NCBI GenBank assembly: GCA_005768755.1
Contig: VAFL01000001.1
Location: 62,001-126,000 of the forward strand
Length of the DNA stretch: 64,000 nucleotides
DNA from: Paracoccus denitrificans
Lineage (GTDB): Bacteria; Pseudomonadota; Alphaproteobacteria; Rhodobacterales; Rhodobacteraceae
Reading direction: 5' to 3'
Part shown: in pieces, positions 6,629 through 14,166 of the stretch
Layout: each line of letters starts with the position of its first letter
Numbering within the stretch: the first letter of the stretch is position 1
Notes under the pieces: generated by a model
The model's input: the letters and a program-made list of their open reading frames with translations, nothing else
What the model was told of the DNA's origin: nothing
The model's database searches: none
Program-made: the position numbers and the translations under genes

Positions 6629-8470
6629 ATGTCCGAGAATACCGAAAACCGCGAAGCAGAATCGATTGCCGCGAAATATCCCTATGTCGTCCATGACTAC
6701 GATGTGGTTGTGGTCGGTGCCGGCGGCGCGGGCCTGCGCGCGACGCTGGGGATGGCCGAGCAGGGTCTGCGCACCGCCTGCGTGACCAAGGTCTTCCCGA
6801 CCCGTTCGCATACCGTGGCAGCCCAGGGCGGGATCGCCGCCAGCCTGTCCAATATGGGTCCGGATAACTGGCAGTGGCATATGTATGACACCGTCAAGGG
6901 GTCCGACTGGCTGGGCGATACGGACGCGATGGAATACCTCGCCCGCGAAGCGCCCAAGGCGGTTTACGAGCTGGAACATTACGGCGTGCCGTTCAGCCGG
7001 ACCGAGGAGGGCAAGATCTATCAGCGCCCCTTCGGCGGCCACACCACCGAATTCGGCGAAGGCCCACCGGTGCAGCGCACCTGCGCCGCCGCCGACCGGA
7101 CCGGTCACGCCATCCTGCACACGCTTTATGGCCAGTCGCTGAAGAACAACGCGGAATTCTTCATCGAATATTTCGCGCTCGACCTGATCATCACCGATGG
7201 CAAATGCACCGGCGTCGTCTGCTGGAAGCTGGATGACGGCACCATGCATGTCTTCAATGCCAAGATGGTCGTGCTGGCCACGGGCGGTTATGGCCGCGCC
7301 TATTTCAGTGCCACGTCGGCCCATACCTGCACCGGCGATGGCGGCGGCATGGTCGCGCGCGCCGGCCTGCCGCTTCAGGACATGGAGTTCGTCCAGTTCC
7401 ACCCGACCGGCATCTATGGCTCGGGCTGCCTGATTACCGAAGGCGCGCGGGGCGAGGGCGGCTATTTGACCAATTCCGAAGGCGAGCGGTTCATGGAACG
7501 CTATGCCCCGACCTACAAGGATCTAGCCAGCCGCGATGTTGTCAGCCGCTGCATGACGATCGAGATCCGTGAAGGACGCGGTGTCGGTGACGAGAAGGAC
7601 CACATTTTCCTGAACCTCATGCATCTTGATCCCGAAACACTGCATGAACGCCTTCCGGGCATTTCGGAATCGGCCAAGATCTTCGCGGGCGTCGATGTGA
7701 CGCGCGAACCGATCCCGGTCCTTCCGACCGTCCATTACAACATGGGCGGCATCCCGACGAACTATTGGGGCGAAGTTCTTGATCCGACGTCTGAAAACCC
7801 GGACCATGTCTTTCCGGGCCTGATGGCCGTGGGCGAGGCGGGCTGTGCCAGCGTGCATGGGGCGAATCGCCTCGGCTCAAATTCGCTTATCGATCTGGTG
7901 GTGTTTGGACGTGCGGCGGCGATCAAGGCCGGCGAAGTCGTGGACGCGAGCAGTCCTGTTCCGGCGACCAACGCGCCCGCGGTCGAAAAAATCCTCGAAC
8001 GCTTTGACCGCATCCGCTATGCCAGTGGCGGCACACCGACGGCAGTGCTGCGCGACCTGATGCAGCGCACGATGCAGGCCGACGCGGCCGTCTTCCGCAC
8101 TGACAAGAGCCTTGCGGATGGTGTTGAAAAGATGACAGAAATCGCCGCCAAACTGGATGATCTTCACGTCACCGATCACGGGCTGATCTGGAACACCGAC
8201 CTGATGGAAACGCTGGAACTCACGAACCTCATGCCGAACGCGATGGCCACCATCGTCGCGGCCGAGGCGCGCAAGGAATCGCGCGGTGCCCATGCCCATG
8301 AGGATTGGCCCGACCGCAATGACGAGGAGTGGCGCAAGCACAGTCTGGCGTGGGTTGATGGCAACAATGTGACGCTCGACTATCGCCCGGTCCATCTTGA
8401 TCCGCTGACGAAAGAAACCGAAGGTGGTATCGATCTGAAGAAGATAGCACCTAAGAAAAGGGTTTACTGA
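6629..8470 (+). CDS. sdhA: Succinate dehydrogenase flavoprotein subunit
   Basis: Catalytic FAD subunit of complex II, oxidising succinate to fumarate on the cytoplasmic face. The FAD dinucleotide-binding site is DVVVVGAGGAGLRATLG, and the covalent FAD histidine lies in RSHTVAAQGGIAA. The dicarboxylate site is shown by QFHPTGIYG, TEGARGEGG and HYNMGGIPTN, and the C-terminal RLGSNSLIDLVVFGRA segment closes the FAD site. The start is taken as the ATG at 6629, giving 613 residues with a normal MSENTENREAES leader. The stop TGA overlaps the ATG of the following lipoprotein gene (TGATG), which implies translational coupling. Confidence 0.98.
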   Translation: MSENTENREAESIAAKYPYVVHDYDVVVVGAGGAGLRATLGMAEQGLRTACVTKVFPTRSHTVAAQGGIAASLSNMGPDNWQWHMYDTVKGSDWLGDTDAMEYLAREAPKAVYELEHYGVPFSRTEEGKIYQRPFGGHTTEFGEGPPVQRTCAAADRTGHAILHTLYGQSLKNNAEFFIEYFALDLIITDGKCTGVVCWKLDDGTMHVFNAKMVVLATGGYGRAYFSATSAHTCTGDGGGMVARAGLPLQDMEFVQFHPTGIYGSGCLITEGARGEGGYLTNSEGERFMERYAPTYKDLASRDVVSRCMTIEIREGRGVGDEKDHIFLNLMHLDPETLHERLPGISESAKIFAGVDVTREPIPVLPTVHYNMGGIPTNYWGEVLDPTSENPDHVFPGLMAVGEAGCASVHGANRLGSNSLIDLVVFGRAAAIKAGEVVDASSPVPATNAPAVEKILERFDRIRYASGGTPTAVLRDLMQRTMQADAAVFRTDKSLADGVEKMTEIAAKLDDLHVTDHGLIWNTDLMETLELTNLMPNAMATIVAAEARKESRGAHAHEDWPDRNDEEWRKHSLAWVDGNNVTLDYRPVHLDPLTKETEGGIDLKKIAPKKRVY

Positions 8471-8838
8471 TGCGTCTTATTCTTTCCCTTGGCGCCGCCT
8501 CGCTGGTACTTGCCGGTTGTGTGGCCCGTGTTCCGCCCAGCCAGCCGACCTCGCCCATTCCGACCCCGCCGCCGGTGACCCAGCCGACGACGACGTTGGA
8601 CAGTTCGACCCGTGGGGTCGCGCGTGACGTGGTCAACCGCGAGATGGCCAAGCGGCTGCCGGGTCGTAACGTCGCCCCCTATACCGATTGCGTGCTGAAC
8701 AACGCGTCGATGGCGGAACTGTCCGATATCGCAGCGCGCGGCGTCAGCGATGCAGGAACGGCGGCGTCTTCAGTCGCGACGATCGTGCAGCGGCCGGCGG
8801 CGACGCAGTGCATCGCCAAGGTGGCGGCGACGGCCTGA
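8470..8838 (+). CDS. Small lipoprotein inside the sdh operon
   Basis: A 122-residue predicted lipoprotein. The signal peptide MRLILSLGAASLVLAGCVAR has an LAGC lipobox, followed by a Pro/Thr-rich tether and a small domain with two cysteines (YTDCVLNN and TQCIAKV) that could form a disulfide. Its ATG overlaps the sdhA stop by one base, and its own stop overlaps the next ATG, so it is firmly part of the sdh operon. Similar hypothetical genes occur between sdhA and sdhB in other Rhodobacteraceae as far as I recall. No complex II function is assigned; a periplasmic location is inferred from the lipobox. Confidence 0.85.
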   Translation: MRLILSLGAASLVLAGCVARVPPSQPTSPIPTPPPVTQPTTTLDSSTRGVARDVVNREMAKRLPGRNVAPYTDCVLNNASMAELSDIAARGVSDAGTAASSVATIVQRPAATQCIAKVAATA

Positions 8839-9161
8839 TGCGACATGCGGCACTTCTTGCGGTGATGATCGGGCCGGCGGCGCTTGCTGCCTGCGCGCCC
8901 CTGCCGCTGGAAAGTGCCGAACGCGTCTGCCTTGACGACGCCCGCGCGGCGACCGGCCCGGAAGGACGGGTCGCCGTGGGCGTCGGCAACAGCAGCCGCT
9001 ATGGAAGCGGGACGTTCGGCCGGTTCGAGGTTTCGGTCTCGTCCGATTACATCATGGGCCGCGACCCGTCCGAGGTCTATGCCGCCTGCGTACAGCGCCG
9101 TTCCGGACAGCCGCCGTCCCGCCCCCTTTACGACCAGCCCGGCTGGTCGGGAAACCGGTGA
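8838..9161 (+). CDS. Second small lipoprotein-like gene inside the sdh operon
   Basis: A 107-residue predicted secreted protein or lipoprotein. MRHAALLAVMIGPAALAACA is a short hydrophobic signal with an LAAC lipobox, and two further cysteines are seen in ERVCLDDAR and YAACVQRR. A GVGNSSRYGSGTFGRFEV stretch suggests a small beta structure. The ATG at 8838 overlaps the stop of the preceding lipoprotein gene (TGATG), which fixes the start; an upstream start in the same frame at 8688 would lie wholly within the preceding gene. No family was recognised. Its place between sdhA and sdhB suggests a role in envelope-side support of complex II, which is inference. Confidence 0.75.
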   Translation: MRHAALLAVMIGPAALAACAPLPLESAERVCLDDARAATGPEGRVAVGVGNSSRYGSGTFGRFEVSVSSDYIMGRDPSEVYAACVQRRSGQPPSRPLYDQPGWSGNR

Positions 9162-9165
9162 TACC

Positions 9166-9246
9166 ATGTCGCGACAGCGCCTGACGCGACATAACCAGCA
9201 ATTCGACGCCTTCCAGGTCCGCAGGACCCAGAAGAAAGGAGCCTGA
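9166..9246 (+). CDS. Possible 26-residue peptide before sdhB
   Basis: A short frame ATG to TGA encodes MSRQRLTRHNQQFDAF followed by a basic tail ending RRTQKKGA. It starts four bases after the second lipoprotein gene and ends two bases before the sdhB start, overlapping the sdhB ribosome site (AAAGGAG). It is strongly basic (about eight Arg/Lys). It may be a real coupled peptide or a leader that helps sdhB translation, but its length makes chance likely too. Confidence 0.3.
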   Translation: MSRQRLTRHNQQFDAFQVRRTQKKGA

Positions 9247-9248
9247 CA

Positions 9249-10028
9249 ATGGTCGAGTTTTCCCTTCCCAAGAACAGCAAGATCAAGGTCGGCAAGACCT
9301 GGCCAAAGCCGGAAGGCGCGACCAATCTGCGCAAGTTCAAGATCTATCGCTGGGACCCCGATACCGGAGAGAACCCGCGGATCGACACCTATTTCGTCGA
9401 TCTCGACAAATGCGGCCCGATGGTTCTGGACGCGCTGATCAAGATCAAGTCGGAAATCGACCCGACGCTCAGCTTCCGGCGGTCCTGCCGTGAAGGGATC
9501 TGCGGGTCCTGTGCGATGAACATCGATGGCGGCAACCATCTGGCCTGCATCTACGGCATTGACGAGGTGAAGGGCGATGTCAGCATCTACCCGCTGCCGC
9601 ATATGCATGTGGTCAAGGACCTGATCCCGGATCTGACGCATTTCTATGCCCAGCACGCCAGCATCAATCCTTATCTGATCACCAAATCGCCCACGCCCGG
9701 CAAGGAATGGCGCCAGTCCATCGACGACCGCAAGAAGCTGGATGGACTTTATGAGTGCATCATGTGTGCCTCGTGCTCGACTTCCTGCCCCAGCTATTGG
9801 TGGAATGGTGACAAGTATCTGGGCCCGGCGACGCTGCTGGCCGCTTATCGCTGGATCATCGACAGCCGGGACGAGGCCACGCCGGAACGGCTGGACCAGC
9901 TGGAAGACCCGTTCAAGCTGTATCGCTGCCACACGATCATGAACTGCACCAATACCTGCCCGAAGGGGCTGAACCCGGCTAAGGCCATTGCCGAGATCAA
10001 GCATATGCTGGTCGACCGCATCGTTTGA
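9249..10028 (+). CDS. sdhB: Succinate dehydrogenase iron-sulfur subunit
   Basis: Iron-sulfur subunit of complex II, 259 residues, carrying electrons from SdhA to ubiquinone. The [2Fe-2S] ligands are in CREGICGSCAM with a fourth cysteine in GGNHLAC. The [4Fe-4S] and [3Fe-4S] ligands are in CIMCASCSTSCP and in CHTIMNCTNTCPKGLNP. The start follows AAAGGAGCC by a few bases. It is the last gene of the sdh operon, and a strong intrinsic terminator follows at 10047-10092. Confidence 0.98.
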   Translation: MVEFSLPKNSKIKVGKTWPKPEGATNLRKFKIYRWDPDTGENPRIDTYFVDLDKCGPMVLDALIKIKSEIDPTLSFRRSCREGICGSCAMNIDGGNHLACIYGIDEVKGDVSIYPLPHMHVVKDLIPDLTHFYAQHASINPYLITKSPTPGKEWRQSIDDRKKLDGLYECIMCASCSTSCPSYWWNGDKYLGPATLLAAYRWIIDSRDEATPERLDQLEDPFKLYRCHTIMNCTNTCPKGLNPAKAIAEIKHMLVDRIV

Positions 10029-10046
10029 CCCGGTTGTGAACCGCTT

Positions 10047-10092
10047 ACGCCGCGTCGCAGCTTGATTATGCTGCGGCGCGGCGTTATCTTTT
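10047..10092 (+). terminator. Intrinsic terminator of the sdh operon
   Basis: A 15-bp stem (10047-10061 with 10070-10084, one G-T wobble) with an eight-base loop is followed by TATCTTTT. It ends the sdhCDAB transcript 19 bases after sdhB. Confidence 0.88.
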
Positions 10093-10127
10093 CACCGGGA
10101 GGAACCACGAAGCCCGAGGTTCGACCG

Positions 10128-10235
10128 ATGAACAACCCAGAAAAGAAATCCTTGCCTGATCCCAAGCCCGCGCTGGCGGCTTTGGACCAGATGTTCGCCT
10201 ATTTCACCTTTGAAACCAAGGTGAAGTCCGCCTGA
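10128..10235 (+). CDS. Small 35-residue protein downstream of sdhB
   Basis: A short frame encodes MNNPEKKSLPDPKPALAALD, then a QMFAYFTFE core and a KVKSA end. GAGG at 10116-10119 lies eight bases before the ATG. It stands between the sdh terminator and a second hairpin at 10240-10272, so it is likely a monocistronic gene. Similar short proteins with an L-x-QM-x-x-Y-F core are familiar from Rhodobacterales, but I cannot name a family. It would be missed by annotation with a length cutoff. Confidence 0.55.
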   Translation: MNNPEKKSLPDPKPALAALDQMFAYFTFETKVKSA

Positions 10236-10239
10236 ACAA

Positions 10240-10272
10240 GCGTCGGCGCGGGCGTTGCCCCCGCGCCGACGC
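10240..10272. terminator. Bidirectional hairpin between convergent genes
   Basis: A perfect 13-bp stem, 10240-10252 (GCGTCGGCGCGGG) with 10260-10272, has a seven-base loop. It lies between the 35-residue gene (plus) and the secreted-protein gene ending at 10277 (minus). No clear T-run is seen on either side, so termination may be weak. Confidence 0.6.
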
Positions 10273-10276
10273 ACCT

Positions 10277-11473
10277 TCAGTCGGGGGCTGCTTGTTCCAG
10301 ATCGGGCATTACATCGCCAGTCATGGCAAGACGCTCGATTGCGGCCTTGATTTCATTATCCCAGATATACTGGTCCAACTGGCCAAGCGCGCGGGGAAGA
10401 TCGAAGGTCATCGCCTCGACCTGATCCTGACGCGCCGCCAGGTCGTGGGGATAAGGTTCGCCGAACTGGGCCAGCACCGCACCGAATTCCGACCCGTGAC
10501 GTGACATATCGTTGCGTTTGAACGCCTGAACCAGTTCGGGCAGATCCGCCCCGGCCTCACTCTCCAGCAGATAATAGCCGACGCCGCCATTCCCCGCCCG
10601 GATGCTGAAGGCTGACAGCATCGCCAGATCGCGCCGGATCTGGCCTGCATCGCCCGTCGGCGCCTCCTGCGGATCAGCGCGCCAGTCGTCGGCGCAGATC
10701 CGCATTGAAATCGCCAGATAGCGCAGCATTCTGTCCTTCGACACGCCTTGCAGCATCCGTTCGGTTTCTGCCGCATCGCTTCGCAGGATCTGCATCGCGG
10801 TTGCAGGAATCTTATCCGCGATGCCGTTCCATCTGTCATTCAAATCACGCAGCGCCGCGTCGATCCGGGTGTCCCTAACCTGGCCCGTCGCGTCGTCCAC
10901 CAGCATCGGATAGCGATCATAGGGGCTGTCGACGGTTCCGAAGACGGCAATCCCTTCGCTGATCAGGTCCGCTTGTGCCTGCAGGCCGTTTCGCTGCAGC
11001 GCCTGCTGATAAAGGCGTATCAGGTCCGGCTGGGTCAAAAGCACAATCTGTTGCAGTGCGTTTTCGCCCGTGCTGACTGCGTCGATGGCAGTCAGCAACA
11101 GCGCATCCCGCCGGGTCGCGGGCATCGCGTCAAGCTCTGCCACAAGTGCCTGGGCACGTTGCTGTGCCGCTGCCCGGTCCTGCTGCTGCCATTTCAGCAT
11201 ATCATCCTGAAGCTGTCGCGCCGCGGCCAGTTCGTCCGCGGCCAGTTCGTCCGGGGGCAGATCGCCCGGAATGGCAGGCGCTTCGCTGAATGACACCAGA
11301 CGTGCCGCGTCCCTGATGCGATGGGCCTGGGCGCGCAGGCTGTCATCCAGCGGATATTCGACCTGACCGCCGGGCGCGCAATAGGCAGGCGCCTGCGCCT
11401 GTGCGGCGCAGCAGGACGCGGCCAGAATGGCAAGGGAGACGGCGGGGAGAAAAATAAACCGATCACCAGACAT
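10277..11473 (-). CDS. Secreted protein of unknown function
   Basis: A 398-residue predicted periplasmic protein. The N-terminus MSGDRFIFLPAVSLAILAAS with a following AAQAQA is a Sec signal peptide with an AxA-type cleavage site. The mature part is largely alpha-helical, rich in Ala, Gln, Asp and Arg, with four cysteines in total (two in the signal region, one in PAYCAPGG and one in ISMRICADD). The repeated ELAADELAA segment and long helices suggest a helical-repeat or coiled-coil scaffold. I do not recognise a family. The ATG at 11473 is preferred over one at 11491 because the signal peptide then starts normally. It lies downstream of the ArsR gene on the same strand, with 23 bases between. 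Confidence 0.75.
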   Translation of the reverse strand: MSGDRFIFLPAVSLAILAASCCAAQAQAPAYCAPGGQVEYPLDDSLRAQAHRIRDAARLVSFSEAPAIPGDLPPDELAADELAAARQLQDDMLKWQQQDRAAAQQRAQALVAELDAMPATRRDALLLTAIDAVSTGENALQQIVLLTQPDLIRLYQQALQRNGLQAQADLISEGIAVFGTVDSPYDRYPMLVDDATGQVRDTRIDAALRDLNDRWNGIADKIPATAMQILRSDAAETERMLQGVSKDRMLRYLAISMRICADDWRADPQEAPTGDAGQIRRDLAMLSAFSIRAGNGGVGYYLLESEAGADLPELVQAFKRNDMSRHGSEFGAVLAQFGEPYPHDLAARQDQVEAMTFDLPRALGQLDQYIWDNEIKAAIERLAMTGDVMPDLEQAAPD

Positions 11474-11496
11474 CGAACAAACCCGTTGCAATAAGG

Positions 11497-11847
11497 CTAT
11501 TCTATCGGCGGGGCGGCATCTGGCAAGTTTTCCAGAAGGAAGCGTTCGAAATCGTCCAGATCTACCGGATCGAACTGACCGAAGCCCTGCATCCAGATGG
11601 ACGCCTGCCGCAAGCCGTCAGGGTCAAGCCGGCACCATGTGATGCGTCCGCGCTTTTCCTGCTGGATCAGGCCGGCACCCGCCAGCACGACCAGATGCTT
11701 GGACACCGCCGCAAGGCTGACCTCGAACGGCGCGGCCACGTCGCTGACGGCCATGTCGTCTTCCAGCAGCATCGCCAGAATCCGTCGCCGGGTCGGGTCG
11801 GCAAGGGCCGAAAAGATCTGATCCAGGCGCTGTTCGTGGGTGGGCAT
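11497..11847 (-). CDS. ArsR family winged-helix regulator
   Basis: A 116-residue helix-turn-helix repressor of the ArsR/SdpR type. It begins LDQIFSALADPTRRRILAML, the family signature, followed by the recognition helix in SLAAVSKHLVVLAGAGLI and a wing RGRITWCRLD. The C-terminal WMQGFGQFDPVDLDDFERF is the dimerisation helix. No metal-binding cysteine box (ELCVCDL) is present, so it is not a classical metal sensor; such members often regulate SRPBCC or transport genes. A near-palindrome at 11868-11887 just upstream is a likely autoregulatory operator. It may be co-transcribed with the secreted-protein gene at 10277. Confidence 0.88.
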   Translation of the reverse strand: MPTHEQRLDQIFSALADPTRRRILAMLLEDDMAVSDVAAPFEVSLAAVSKHLVVLAGAGLIQQEKRGRITWCRLDPDGLRQASIWMQGFGQFDPVDLDDFERFLLENLPDAAPPIE

Positions 11848-11867
11848 GGGGAAATTCAGGCCTTCAT

Positions 11868-11887
11868 ACTCAACTGATCGGTTGAAT
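11868..11887. promoter_or_regulatory. Likely ArsR operator
   Basis: The 20-bp element ACTCAAC, TGATCG, GTTGAAT is palindromic with one mismatch in the arms (7+6+7). It ends 21 bp upstream of the ArsR-family start on the minus strand, as usual for an autoregulated repressor. CAAC-N6-GTTG sites are typical for this subgroup. Confidence 0.6.
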
Positions 11888-11985
11888 TATGCGGCAGGCC
11901 GCAGGTCCGTGCAACTGGCCTATGCCGAAGATGCGGTCAGATGAATGTGAACAATTTCAGATGGTTGACAGGAGTGGCGATCTGC

Positions 11986-12014
11986 TTGACTCAGAAGCTG
12001 ACGCCCCCTATCAC
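11986..12014 (+). promoter_or_regulatory. Candidate promoter of the F0 ATP synthase operon
   Basis: TTGACT at 11986-11991 and TATCAC at 12009-12014 are spaced by 17 bp, a good sigma-70-type match. It lies about 30 bp upstream of the atpI start. Another TTGACA at 11965-11970 may be an alternative -35. Confidence 0.5.
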
Positions 12015-12042
12015 CACCACCGAGATAACAGGGGTGTGAATC

Positions 12043-12408
12043 TTGCCCGATCACGACCACGGTGCGCCTGATCCGGAACGGCTGAGGCGGCTGGAAGAGC
12101 GGTTGGTGCAGGCGAGAACCCCTAAGACGCCCTCGAATGCGCGGGTCACGATGCGACATGCCGATACGGCCTGGAGGATGGTGATCGAGCTGGTTTCGGG
12201 ACTCGGGATCGGGTTCGGTATCGGCTTCGGACTGGACAGTTTCTTCGGCACGATGCCGATCTTTCTTGTCCTGTTCCTGCTTTTGGGGTTGGCCGGTGGG
12301 ATCAAGGTGATGCTTGGCACTGCCGAAGAATTGCAGCGCAAAGCTGCCGAGGATGTGCAGGGAAACCTGCCGCAAGTGAGGGATGACAAACGTGGCGACG
12401 GAAGCTGA
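12043..12408 (+). CDS. atpI: ATP synthase accessory protein AtpI
   Basis: A 121-residue AtpI/AtpZ family protein that assists assembly of the c-ring in the alphaproteobacterial F0 operon. The N-terminal DPERLRRLEERLVQAR is a conserved basic helix, followed by two transmembrane helices (VIELVSGLGIGFGIGFG and FLVLFLLLGLAGGIKVM). The conserved N-terminal helix requires a start upstream of the first ATG at 12151; the TTG at 12043, after an AGGGG site, is the only suitable codon because an in-frame stop lies at 12037. It is the first gene of the operon and overlaps atpB by 26 bases. Confidence 0.88.
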   Translation: MPDHDHGAPDPERLRRLEERLVQARTPKTPSNARVTMRHADTAWRMVIELVSGLGIGFGIGFGLDSFFGTMPIFLVLFLLLGLAGGIKVMLGTAEELQRKAAEDVQGNLPQVRDDKRGDGS

Positions 12409-13138
12409 TACCGGCCTTGCCTTCCACCCGATGGATCAGTTCATGGTCAAGCCGCTGTTCGGCGGCGGGGCTGTTCATTGGTATACGCCCACCAATGCGA
12501 CGCTGTGGTTCGCGCTGACCCTGATTGCGGTCATCGCGCTGCTGGTGTTCGGCACCCGCGGTCGCGCCGTCATTCCCAGCCGGGTGCAGTCGATTGCCGA
12601 AATGACCTACGGCATGGTCCACAAGATGGTGGAAGACATCACCGGCAAAGAGGGCCTGCGCTACTTTCCTTACGTAATGACGCTGTTCTGCTTCATCATC
12701 TTCGCGAACTATCTGGCGCTGATACCGAAAAGCTTCTCGACCACGTCGCATATCGCCGTGACGGCTGTGCTGGCACTGTTCGTTTTCATCGGCGTGACCG
12801 TGCTGGGCTTCGTTAAGAACGGCATGCATTTCCTTGACCTCTTCTGGGTCAAGTCGGCGCCGCTTGCGCTGCGTCCTGTTCTGGCAGTGATCGAGTTGAT
12901 CTCGTATTTCGTGCGGCCGGTCAGCCATTCCATCCGACTTGCTGGCAACGTCATGGCAGGCCATGCCGTGATTAAGGTCTTCGCCGCCTTTGCCGCCATC
13001 GCGTGGATTGCACCGCTGGCCATTCTTGGCATCGTCGGCGTCTATGCGCTGGAGGTGCTGGTCTGCATCATCCAGGCCTATGTCTTCACCATCCTGACCT
13101 GCGTCTATCTGAAGGACGCGCTGCATCCGTCGCACTGA
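12383..13138 (+). CDS. atpB: ATP synthase F0 subunit a
   Basis: Proton-channel subunit a of F-type ATP synthase, 251 residues and about five to six transmembrane helices. The essential arginine lies in RPVSHSIRLAGNVMAGH, facing the c-ring carboxylate, and the C-terminal QAYVFTILTCVYLKDAL is the conserved last helix. The start at 12383 follows AGTGAGGG and overlaps atpI; a GTG at 12392 is an alternative. The gene is in the usual order atpI-B-E-X-F, separate from the F1 genes. Confidence 0.97.
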   Translation: MTNVATEADTGLAFHPMDQFMVKPLFGGGAVHWYTPTNATLWFALTLIAVIALLVFGTRGRAVIPSRVQSIAEMTYGMVHKMVEDITGKEGLRYFPYVMTLFCFIIFANYLALIPKSFSTTSHIAVTAVLALFVFIGVTVLGFVKNGMHFLDLFWVKSAPLALRPVLAVIELISYFVRPVSHSIRLAGNVMAGHAVIKVFAAFAAIAWIAPLAILGIVGVYALEVLVCIIQAYVFTILTCVYLKDALHPSH

Positions 13139-13195
13139 CGGGCACAGGTCAGGCTTCCAATCCTCAATTCCATAAAGCCTCAAGGAGCATAAAAC

Positions 13196-13420
13196 ATGGA
13201 ACAAATGGGTCAGTATCTCGGCGCGGGTCTTGCTTGCATCGGTATGGCGGGCGCCGCCATCGGTGTGGGCAATGTTGCCGGCAACTACCTGTCGGGCGCC
13301 CTGCGCAACCCGTCGGCTGCCGCTTCGCAGACCGCCACGCTGTTCATCGGCATGGCCTTCGCCGAAGCTCTGGGCATCTTCTCGTTCCTGGTTGCGCTGC
13401 TGCTGCTGTTCGCAGTCTGA
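13196..13420 (+). CDS. atpE: ATP synthase F0 subunit c
   Basis: The proteolipid subunit that forms the rotor ring, 74 residues in two transmembrane helices. The polar loop is ALRNPSAAA and the proton-binding carboxylate is Glu57 in FIGMAFAEALGIFSF. The glycine-rich first helix GAGLACIGMAGAAIGVGNVAG is normal for the family. AAGGAG lies ten bases before the start. A stable hairpin follows at 13442-13464, before atpX. Confidence 0.97.
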   Translation: MEQMGQYLGAGLACIGMAGAAIGVGNVAGNYLSGALRNPSAAASQTATLFIGMAFAEALGIFSFLVALLLLFAV

Positions 13421-13441
13421 TCCCCTGCCATCCTTGCGGTT

Positions 13442-13464
13442 GGATGGGGCCGCGCGCCCCATCC
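13442..13464 (+). other. Intercistronic hairpin between atpE and atpX
   Basis: GGATGGGGC at 13442-13450 pairs perfectly with GCCCCATCC at 13456-13464 across a five-base loop. No T-run follows and the operon continues. Such a hairpin may protect the upstream message and help give more subunit c than b and b'. Confidence 0.5.
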
Positions 13465-13494
13465 GATTGTAACTTGAACGGCCAGAGGTAGGAT

Positions 13495-14166
13495 ATGTTC
13501 AGCCTGTTGCAACAAGCGGCCGAAACGGCTGCTGAAACCGGAACCCACGCGGAAGCCGCGAATTCCGAAGCTGCGGTCGCCGCGGCAACCGCTTCGGCGG
13601 AACATGGTGCCGACGCTGCAGGCCATGCTGCCGAAGCTGGTGGGCATGCCGCAGAAGTCGCGCAACATGCCGTGGGCATGCCGCAGCTTGATACCCAGTA
13701 TTTCGGCAACCTGATCTTCTGGTTGCTGGTCACCCTGGGGCTGATGTATTGGGTGCTGTCGAAAGTCGCACTGCCGCGCATCGCGGGCGTTATCTCGGAC
13801 CGTCAGGGCGTCATCACCGGCGATCTGATGCAGGCCGAGGAATACAAGAAAAAGGCCAAGGACGCCGAGGCAGCTTACGGTCAGGCCCTGACCGATGCCC
13901 GGAATGAGGCCAATAAGATCATCGCCGCGCAAAAGGGCGATATCCAGAAGGATCTGGACGAAGCCATTGCCAAGGCCGACGCCGAAATCGCCGCCCGTTC
14001 GGTGGAATCGGAAAAGCGCATCGGTGCGATCCGCGACAGCGCCACCACCGACGCCCGCAGCGTCGCGCGCGAAGTCACGGCCGAATTGGTTCGTGCCTTC
14101 GGTGGCAATGCCGATGAAAGCGCGATCGACGCCGCTGTCGATGCCCGCCTGAAAGGGGCCGTGTGA
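13495..14166 (+). CDS. atpX: ATP synthase F0 subunit b' with Ala/His-rich N-terminus
   Basis: Second stator subunit (b') of alphaproteobacterial ATP synthase, 223 residues. The membrane helix is QYFGNLIFWLLVTLGLMYWV, preceded by the family's MPQLDTQYF, and followed by the long charged coiled coil that reaches F1. The first 60 residues are an unusual extension rich in Ala, Glu and His (for example EHGADAAGHAAEAGGHAAEV), longer than most b' subunits. Its stop TGA overlaps the atpF ATG (TGATG), so the two stator subunits are translationally coupled. Confidence 0.93.
   Translation: MFSLLQQAAETAAETGTHAEAANSEAAVAAATASAEHGADAAGHAAEAGGHAAEVAQHAVGMPQLDTQYFGNLIFWLLVTLGLMYWVLSKVALPRIAGVISDRQGVITGDLMQAEEYKKKAKDAEAAYGQALTDARNEANKIIAAQKGDIQKDLDEAIAKADAEIAARSVESEKRIGAIRDSATTDARSVAREVTAELVRAFGGNADESAIDAAVDARLKGAV

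Noticed and set aside
12302..13462. Minus-strand frame of 386 codons across the atpB-atpE region
   Set aside because: It is antisense to certain F0 genes, is rich in Arg, His and Gln as expected from a shadow, and has no ribosome site.
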